Source: Clostridiales bacterium UBA7044 (GTDB taxonomy: Bacteria; Bacillota; Clostridia; Oscillospirales; Oscillospiraceae). Taken from it: a stretch of DNA of 10,519 nt. Both the position numbers and the translations under genes were made by a program. A model generated the notes under the pieces. That model saw only the letters and a list, made by a program, of their open reading frames with translations, had not been told where the DNA came from and searched no databases. The first letter of the stretch is position 1. Each line of letters begins with the position of its first letter. Of the stretch, positions 6,578-10,519 are shown piece by piece. The stretch lies in the NCBI GenBank assembly GCA_002493965.1, contig DLAP01000077.1:1-10519 (forward strand), written 5' to 3'.

Positions 6578-7918
6578 TTAAATGACCTGGAAGCGCTTCC
6601 ACTTCCCTGCCCTTTGCCGCAGGCAGAAGATCACTCCCCGAACCGTCCAGTCAAGGCACATGGCTAAGGCAATGCCAATGACCCCCATGTGCAGCACAAT
6701 GCCAAACAGTACGGAGAATACCAGCCGGACGCCGATGGTTGTTACCAGGGAGATCATGGTTGTAAATCGCACATCTCCGGCAGCGCGAAGCCCCTTCCCC
6801 AAGGGATCGGCAAAGGGAAATACCACTGCATTGCACACATTATGGATCAGCACCAGTAAAATTGTCAGGTGCTTGGTTTCCTCCTCCAGCGCGTAGAAGG
6901 ACAGCAGCACCGGCGTTGTGGCAAAAATCATGGCGTTCCATCCGATGGCAAACACCAGTGTAATCTTCATCAGCTTCCGGAAATACGTCTGCGCCTGCTG
7001 GATTTCGCCGGCACCCATGCACTGGCCAATAACGGTGATAAATACCGGCCCCATGGCCACGCAGACCAGGGCGGACATACTCCAAATGCTCTGTGCCACG
7101 CCGTTGGCGGCAATCTGATAGGTTCCGAACAGGGCCGCCATACTGGACAAGGCCACCTTCACGAGCTGAAAGATGCCGCTCTCTACGCCGTTAGGAATGG
7201 CAATGCGCAAAATCTGTTTTTGAAGGACCCCATCCAGCCGCAGAAGCCATCCCTTCAAGTACCGCACCGGGTTTTTCTGTGAGAAGCACAGAATGGTAAT
7301 GACAACAGCGGAAAAGGTCCTGGCAATCATAGAAGGCCAAGCTACCCCGGCTACCCCCGAATGAAGCACAAACACGCCGATACAATTGCCGATTACATTC
7401 AGGATATTGGCTGCGACGGAAAGATACATGGTGGTACTTGTCTTGCCGAAGCTCCGATAGAGAGCTGCTCCGGCATTATAAATTGCCAATGCAGGATAGG
7501 AATAGGCGGAGATCCGCAAGTAGGGCACACAGGCATCCATCACATTCTCCTCTACCCTGCCAAACAGAAGCCGCATCAGCGGCGCATTTGTCCCAAGGGC
7601 AAAAACTGAAATCACCATAGAAAGCAGCACAGACGCGGTAAGAAGCTGTGTTGCGGCTTTGCCCGCATGATCCAGATCCCGCCGCCCGATATACTGACTG
7701 ATCACCACCGCACCTCCGGAGGCCAATGCCACGAACAGGTTCAGGAAAATCGTGTTGAAGGCGTTGACCAGAGAAACACCGGAAACCGCCGCCTCCCCCA
7801 CAAATCCAACCACAAAGACATCCGCAATGCCCACCAACGCCAGCAGCAATTGTTCCAAAAACAGCGGTACAATCATAGCCTTCAGCTCTTGATTGGAAAA
7901 CATATTTTCCTTCACCAC
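6578..7918 (-). CDS. MATE family efflux transporter
   Basis: Multidrug and toxic compound extrusion transporter of 446 aa, the normal size, with about 12 predicted membrane segments in two pseudo-repeats. Typical traits are the N-terminal IVPLFLEQLLLALVGIADV (16-34), with FVVGFVGEAAVSGVSLVNAF following; the second-half FAIGWNAMIF; and the PFADPLGKGLRAAGDVRF loop. Such pumps export cationic drugs or metabolites using Na+ or H+. The substrate cannot be deduced. The proposed start is GTG at 7918, with AGGGGAG upstream; ATG at 7903 with AAGGA is the alternative and would cost five residues. The gene begins 24 bp after the flavodoxin stop, so the two form an operon, presumably under the LysR regulator upstream. 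It converges with ybaK-TSCPD. Confidence 0.92.
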   Translation of the reverse strand: MVKENMFSNQELKAMIVPLFLEQLLLALVGIADVFVVGFVGEAAVSGVSLVNAFNTIFLNLFVALASGGAVVISQYIGRRDLDHAGKAATQLLTASVLLSMVISVFALGTNAPLMRLLFGRVEENVMDACVPYLRISAYSYPALAIYNAGAALYRSFGKTSTTMYLSVAANILNVIGNCIGVFVLHSGVAGVAWPSMIARTFSAVVITILCFSQKNPVRYLKGWLLRLDGVLQKQILRIAIPNGVESGIFQLVKVALSSMAALFGTYQIAANGVAQSIWSMSALVCVAMGPVFITVIGQCMGAGEIQQAQTYFRKLMKITLVFAIGWNAMIFATTPVLLSFYALEEETKHLTILLVLIHNVCNAVVFPFADPLGKGLRAAGDVRFTTMISLVTTIGVRLVFSVLFGIVLHMGVIGIALAMCLDWTVRGVIFCLRQRAGKWKRFQVI

Positions 7919-7942
7919 TTTTCTCCCCTTCCCTTCAGCAGT

Positions 7943-8629
7943 TCATTCTCCGAAATCCAGCCCCAGACTGTTTACCCATTCCATTACGGTATCTTGGGAA
8001 TCGCTTCCACGCAGTCGCTGGCCGTCAAGCCAGGTTGCGCCGCTGGTCAGTGTTTCGAGGTTGGACACACTGGAACCCACGCCGCTGCCGCCGGAGGTAC
8101 AGAATGGAACAATGGTCTTGCCCGCAAAATCATAACTTTCCATAAAAGTGCTGACAATTCTCGGCGCTTCGCCCCACCAGATCGGATAACCGATGAATAG
8201 GATAGTATATTGCTCCATGTTCTCCACCGCACCGGAAATCGCCGGACGGGAAGCTGGATCATTCATTTCCGTGGTACTGCGGCTGCTATTGTCGTTATAA
8301 TTCAGGTCCGCATCCGTATAAGGCTGTTCCGGAACAATCTCATATAGATCAGCGCTCAGGCCGTTTGCGATATGCTTTGCAACACCTTCCGTGGTATTGG
8401 TAGCGGAGAAATAAGCCACCAGCACCTTGACGCCGTCAGATTGGGGCAAGGGTTTCGTTTCTTGCAGTTCACTGGACTGTACAGACTCGCTCTCCGGTGC
8501 AGATGTTTCCTTCAGTACATTACTTTCTGCTCCTGGGGTGTTTGTTTTTTCCGGTTCCTTGTTTCTGGCGCAGGCCGCGAGTGAAACGGCCATGACAAAT
8601 AAAAGGAAAAAAGACAGCCATTGTTTCAT
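7943..8629 (-). CDS. Flavodoxin-family lipoprotein
   Basis: A 228-aa exported lipoprotein with a flavodoxin domain. The signal peptide MKQWLSFFLLFVMAVSLAAC ends in the lipobox LAAC with Cys20 as lipid anchor. A Ser/Glu/Pro-rich tether (21-65) follows, then the flavodoxin fold: VKVLVAYFSATNTTEGVAKHI (67-87), whose FSATNTTEG loop should bind FMN phosphate; FIGYPIWWGEAP (145-156); and PFCTSGGSGVGSS (175-187). The shape matches the flavodoxin_4 type found in Clostridia and Bacteroidetes. It would sit on the outer face of the membrane as an electron carrier or quinone/flavin reductase; partner unknown. The ATG at 8629 has GGAGGT at 8637-8642. A longer open frame to 8764 is leader sequence. It shares an operon with the MATE pump and lies downstream of lysR, with its own strong promoter. 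Confidence 0.9.
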   Translation of the reverse strand: MKQWLSFFLLFVMAVSLAACARNKEPEKTNTPGAESNVLKETSAPESESVQSSELQETKPLPQSDGVKVLVAYFSATNTTEGVAKHIANGLSADLYEIVPEQPYTDADLNYNDNSSRSTTEMNDPASRPAISGAVENMEQYTILFIGYPIWWGEAPRIVSTFMESYDFAGKTIVPFCTSGGSGVGSSVSNLETLTSGATWLDGQRLRGSDSQDTVMEWVNSLGLDFGE

Positions 8630-8710
8630 AAGTTTAACCTCCAATTCTATTCTGCCATTAACATACAATCGAACGCACCTTCCAAACCGCATCTTATGCA
8701 CGCTCTGTCG

Positions 8711-8765
8711 CAACAAAAATGCAGGTGCAGAGGAAAGCGGCTGCGCTCCTGTCTGCATCTGCATT
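8711..8765 (-). terminator. Terminator of lysR overlapping the next promoter
   Basis: On the minus strand AATGCAG (8765-8759) pairs with CTGCATT (8724-8718). After one mismatch TGCAG (8757-8753) pairs with CTGCA (8730-8726), and after a 2-nt bulge AGGA (8750-8747) pairs with TCCT (8734-8731). A run of T follows at 8719-8715. The outer left arm overlaps the -10 box of the flavodoxin promoter, so only transcripts coming from lysR contain the complete hairpin. Confidence 0.68.
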
Positions 8766-8791
8766 ATAATTCAGGGAATTGGTTATATCAA
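8763..8791 (-). promoter_or_regulatory. Strong sigma-A promoter of flavodoxin-MATE operon
   Basis: On the minus strand TTGATA (8791-8786) and a perfect TATAAT (8768-8763) are 17 bp apart, with start expected near 8756. This leaves a leader of about 127 nt before the flavodoxin ATG. Starting there cuts off the outer arm of the lysR terminator hairpin. Confidence 0.75.
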
Positions 8792-8806
8792 ATACTTGTT
8801 CTTTAT
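8792..8806 (-). promoter_or_regulatory. Candidate LysR-type regulator box
   Basis: ATAAAGAACAAGTAT (minus strand, 8806-8792) has the ATA-N9-TAT dyad geometry of LysR-type boxes. It ends exactly at the -35 of the flavodoxin promoter, where an activator would bind. It overlaps the lysR stop codon. The call is weak because such dyads are short. Confidence 0.3.
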
Positions 8807-9693
8807 ACCTGGGTTATGCTTAAAAAGTATTTTATGTGCTCGATGAATTTGGTTGCTGCCCCGCTGAACGGTTGCTGCTTTTTCCACGCAAATACACTGT
8901 TGGCTGTCAGTTCCGGGAATAAGGGACGACAAACAATCTTTTCTTTACTCCAGAATGGCACCGCACCCTCCACTACAATGGAATAGGCCAGTCCCTGCTG
9001 AACCATCAAGGCTCCATTTGTGGGCAAATTGCTGGTGAAAAGGACCTGGCTCTCCTGAAAAGAATCCCCCAGCCAGTTGATAAGTTCGTTCTGTACGTTG
9101 GTCCGCCTCGGAAGAATGAGCGGTGCGTTCTCCAAATCTTGGGCTCTAATGGATTCTTTTTCTGCGAGGGGGTCATCCAGGCGCATCAAAACAACCCACT
9201 GTTCCCTGCCCTTCAGGCGAATGAAATCAAATTTTTCCATATCAATGGGTTCCAGCAGGACGCCGATGTCAATAAGTCCTTTTTCCATCTGTTCTTTTAC
9301 GATATCAGCATTTCCCGTAAAAATATCGAAGGTGACGCGGGGGTACTTTTCCCGAAAGGATTGGATGATCTCCGGCAATAACCGCATAGCTGCCAATTCT
9401 CCACCGCCAATGACAACTCTGCCCTCCACCAATTCGTCCTGTTCCATCAGTTCCTGTGCTGTGCGATCCACCAGCGAAAGAATTTCCTCGGCCCTGCGGC
9501 GCAGTAAAACACCCTCACTTGTCAAAGTAATCTTCTTCGCACCTCTGTGAAACAGCTTTACTCCCATCTCGTCTTCCAGCTGAGAGAGCTGACGACTGAG
9601 GGTGGGCTGGGTGATATGTAAAACCTCGGCGGCCCGGTTGATGCCTTCCTCCCGGACAACGGCTAAAAAGTAGCGAAGCACCCTGATTTCCAT
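8803..9693 (-). CDS. LysR-family transcriptional regulator
   Basis: A 296-aa LysR-type regulator of standard length. The N-terminal winged helix-turn-helix reads MEIRVLRYFLAVVREEGINR at 1-20, then AAEVLHITQPTLSRQLSQLE (21-40) and GVKLFHR (44-50). The effector-binding domain covers about 90-290 and begins with the VIGGGELAAMRLLPEIIQSF segment. The family acts as tetramers that bind T-N11-A dyads and respond to small molecules; the ligand is unknown. The ATG at 9693 has AAAGGAGG upstream (about 9701-9708). It is followed on the same strand by the flavodoxin and MATE genes, its likely targets, but is separated from them by a terminator and a new promoter. Its own promoter touches or overlaps the adjoining recombinase remnant. 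Confidence 0.95.
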   Translation of the reverse strand: MEIRVLRYFLAVVREEGINRAAEVLHITQPTLSRQLSQLEDEMGVKLFHRGAKKITLTSEGVLLRRRAEEILSLVDRTAQELMEQDELVEGRVVIGGGELAAMRLLPEIIQSFREKYPRVTFDIFTGNADIVKEQMEKGLIDIGVLLEPIDMEKFDFIRLKGREQWVVLMRLDDPLAEKESIRAQDLENAPLILPRRTNVQNELINWLGDSFQESQVLFTSNLPTNGALMVQQGLAYSIVVEGAVPFWSKEKIVCRPLFPELTANSVFAWKKQQPFSGAATKFIEHIKYFLSITQV

Positions 9694-9722
9694 AGCATGG
9701 CCTCCTTTAAAACTTTTTCTTC

Positions 9723-9751
9723 ATTATACAAGAGAAACGCCTCAAAAGCAA
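9723..9751 (-). promoter_or_regulatory. Promoter of lysR
   Basis: On the minus strand TTGCTT (9751-9746) and a perfect TATAAT (9728-9723) are 17 bp apart, giving a short leader to the ATG at 9693. The -35 falls within sequence that also encodes the recognisable part of the recombinase remnant on the other strand. Confidence 0.65.
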
Positions 9752-9942
9752 GATTTCATGATCTTCGTCACACATTCGCGACCTTGGCACTGCAAAATGG
9801 AGTAGATGTGAAAACACTGTCAGGAATGCTGGGACATTACTCTGCAGGCTTTACGCTGGACACCTACGGGCATACCTCCACCCAAATGCAGCAGGATGCT
9901 GCCCAAAAGGTAGGCGGCTTTCTCCGGCAAAACGTAGAATAG
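9727..9942 (+). pseudogene. Tyrosine recombinase (integrase) C-terminal remnant
   Basis: Only about the last 70 residues of a phage/Tn916-type tyrosine recombinase remain. Visible are RFHDLRHTFATLALQNGVDV, containing the catalytic H-x-x-R box (HDLRH), then MLGHYSAGFTLDTYGH with the conserved LGH histidine and the catalytic tyrosine of DTYGH, and the usual C-terminal tail to the TAG at 9940-9942. The arm-binding, core-binding and first half of the catalytic domain are absent, and the frame opens in the lysR promoter, so no functional enzyme can be made. The left border is uncertain (9727-9750). It points towards the tRNA fragment and repeats at 10126-10448, as integrases usually point at their attachment site. 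Confidence 0.85.
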
Positions 9943-9968
9943 TCACTACCGCCTGACATCATCTCAAA

Positions 9969-9985
9969 TTACCGTCAGACGGTAA
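9969..9985. repeat. Perfect 17-bp palindrome
   Basis: TTACCGTCAGACGGTAA consists of two perfect 8-bp arms around a single central A. It lies 26 bp after the recombinase stop. It could be a regulator or excisionase binding site; no T-run follows, so it is unlikely to be a terminator. Confidence 0.6.
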
Positions 9986-10027
9986 GTAGCAAAACGAAGA
10001 AAACAAATAAGCCCTGAACATGCCAAA

Positions 10028-10058
10028 TCCCGCTGCCGGTTTGGCAGCGGGAACCATT
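10028..10058 (+). terminator. Hairpin after the recombinase remnant
   Basis: TCCCGCTGCC (10028-10037) and GGCAGCGGGA (10043-10052) form a perfect 10-bp stem with the loop GGTTT, followed by ACCATTTT. The T-tract is interrupted, so this is a probable but not ideal terminator for the former integrase gene. Confidence 0.5.
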
Positions 10059-10125
10059 TTGAAAAAGGCCATTTTCCGAACTTTTGCAATCACCCATGTT
10101 TTCGACACTTCCCGAACCCACTCCC

Positions 10126-10178
10126 GTTTGGGTCAAATCTGGGTCAAATGCGGATTTCACCGTATACCTGACCCAAAC
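10126..10178. repeat. Left cluster of TGGGTCA motifs (candidate arm sites)
   Basis: TGGGTCA occurs at 10129-10135 and 10140-10146 (direct, 11 bp apart, one helical turn) and inverted as TGACCCA at 10169-10175. The wider consensus is (G/T)TTTGGGTCA. The spacing and position beside a tRNA-derived core resemble arm-type binding sites of tyrosine recombinases. Confidence 0.5.
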
Positions 10179-10216
10179 CGGGGGCGATTTATTTGGGCCA
10201 CTTCCAGCCTTGTATA

Positions 10217-10265
10217 AAGAAAAACAGCCGTTTTCGCAACTTTTACGCTGCAAAAACGGCTGTTT
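10217..10265 (-). terminator. Terminator behind the tRNA-Pro 3' fragment
   Basis: On the minus strand AAACAGCCGTTTT (10265-10253) pairs perfectly over 13 bp with AAAACGGCTGTTT (10234-10222), with an 18-nt loop, followed by TTCTTTAT. It begins 7 nt after the end of the tRNA fragment and is what one expects behind a tRNA gene. Confidence 0.75.
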
Positions 10266-10271
10266 CGTTCG

Positions 10272-10313
10272 TCGGAGTGTCGGGATTCGAACCCGAGGTC
10301 TCTTGGACCCGAA
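10272..10313 (-). other. 3' fragment of a tRNA-Pro(CGG) gene, probable att core
   Basis: Read on the minus strand, 42 nt cover the anticodon loop TTCGGGT (anticodon CGG), the 3' anticodon-stem strand CCAAG, variable loop AGACC, T-arm TCGGG-TTCGAAT-CCCGA, acceptor strand CACTCCG and discriminator A. No 5' half (expected acceptor CGGAGTG, D-arm, CTTGG) precedes it; the sequence diverges at 10314. The CCA end is not encoded. Such a cut in the anticodon loop is typical of integrase crossover within tRNA genes. The amino-acid identity rests on the CGG reading. Confidence 0.7.
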
Positions 10314-10424
10314 ATCGCTGGCGGTCGAAAATCCAACTATTTTACGTCCATTCTACACTGTTTCGTCCAGAAATGCAAGAATTAAAAACTATCGTTTCAA
10401 ACTTGTCCATACGCCGCTGTCACC

Positions 10425-10449
10425 TTTTGGGTCAGCGTTTGGGTCAGAC
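10425..10449. repeat. Right pair of TGGGTCA motifs (candidate arm sites)
   Basis: TGGGTCA occurs at 10428-10434 and 10440-10446 (direct, 12 bp apart), within CTTTTGGGTCAGCG and GTTTGGGTCAGAC. It is the same motif and nearly the same phasing as the left cluster, on the other side of the tRNA fragment. Confidence 0.5.
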
Positions 10450-10495
10450 AAGTCTGTTGCTCCCTCAAAATCAGCGTTTTGGGAACTTTTGAGAC

Positions 10496-10519
10496 TAGAG
10501 CGTATCTGAAAACTAATAG
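10496..10519 (+). repeat. Possible end of a second MITE copy, cut by the window
   Basis: TA followed by GAGCGTATCTGAAAACT matches the left terminal repeat at 893-911; 14 bases (10501-10514 and 898-911) are identical, and the flanking TA is also shared. The match ends four bases before the window does, so it cannot be confirmed here. Confidence 0.35.

Larger units (their letters stand above)
9943..10519. other. Gene-free integrative-element debris
   Basis: No convincing protein gene is present. Short open frames on the plus strand here arise from antisense tRNA sequence and TGGGTCA repeats. The stretch holds a palindrome, two hairpins, a tRNA-Pro 3' fragment, two clusters of TGGGTCA motifs and a MITE-like end, each listed separately. 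Confidence 0.7.

Noticed and set aside
8630..8764. Extended N-terminus of the flavodoxin frame
   Set aside because: It covers the leader and terminator hairpin; the inner ATG at 8629 has an SD and begins a typical lipoprotein signal peptide.
10314..10365. Possible degenerate 5' half of the tRNA
   Set aside because: Some D-arm-like letters occur, but the distance to the anticodon loop is too long and neither CGGAGTG nor the CTTGG stem strand is present.
10084..10509. Plus-strand open frames (141 and 99 aa) at the right edge
   Set aside because: They run through antisense tRNA sequence and the TGGGTCA repeats; such frames are commonly mis-annotated beside integrase attachment sites.
1..10519. 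CRISPR array, rRNA, complete prophage or known defence system
   Set aside because: No regularly spaced repeats, no rRNA-like sequence and no defence-protein motifs were seen on either strand.

Overview
The window reads as chromosomal DNA of a low-GC-phylum Gram-positive anaerobe, most likely a Clostridia member of the Oscillospiraceae/Ruminococcaceae type. The reasons are strong AGGAGG ribosome binding sites, several TTG/GTG starts, a SpoIIIE-type FtsK next to a TepA-like ClpP relative (a Bacillus/Clostridium neighbourhood), a clostridial-type uridine phosphorylase, and a TSCPD-domain mini-protein. The genus is inference; no rRNA or other marker is present.

Left part, all minus strand: a uridine phosphorylase gene (90-860) with its own terminator and promoter. 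A roughly 162-bp, almost fully palindromic MITE-like element (893-1056) sits between promoter and gene. Upstream lies a tepA-like / uppP-like / ftsK(spoIIIE) cluster (5543 to 1148) ending in a clear terminator. The middle gene belongs to the undecaprenyl-diphosphate phosphatase (UppP/BacA) family but has lost the acidic and arginine residues expected for catalysis. The 99-nt gap in front of it contains a candidate internal promoter and a 13-nt sequence that could pair with and hide its ribosome binding site on read-through mRNA.

Middle, plus strand and divergent from tepA: ybaK (Cys-tRNA deacylase) and a TSCPD-domain protein, driven by a near-consensus promoter and closed by one or two terminators.

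Right part, minus strand: a LysR-type regulator (9693-8803), a surface-anchored flavodoxin lipoprotein (8629-7943) and a MATE efflux transporter (7918-6578). The lysR terminator overlaps the strong promoter of the flavodoxin-MATE pair, and a LysR-box-like dyad abuts its -35. This suggests a small regulated redox/efflux unit.

Right edge (9727-10519): debris of an integrative element. It holds the C-terminal third of a tyrosine recombinase, a palindrome, hairpins, and a 42-nt 3' fragment of a tRNA-Pro gene (anticodon loop to acceptor) with its terminator. Five copies of a TGGGTCA motif lie on both sides of the fragment, which resembles an attachment site with integrase arm sites. The last 24 bases resemble one end of the MITE found near base 895. 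No complete novel defence or CRISPR system is visible. The most unusual items are the degenerate UppP-like protein, the two promoter/termination arrangements at gene junctions, the MITE in the udp leader, and the attP-like region.
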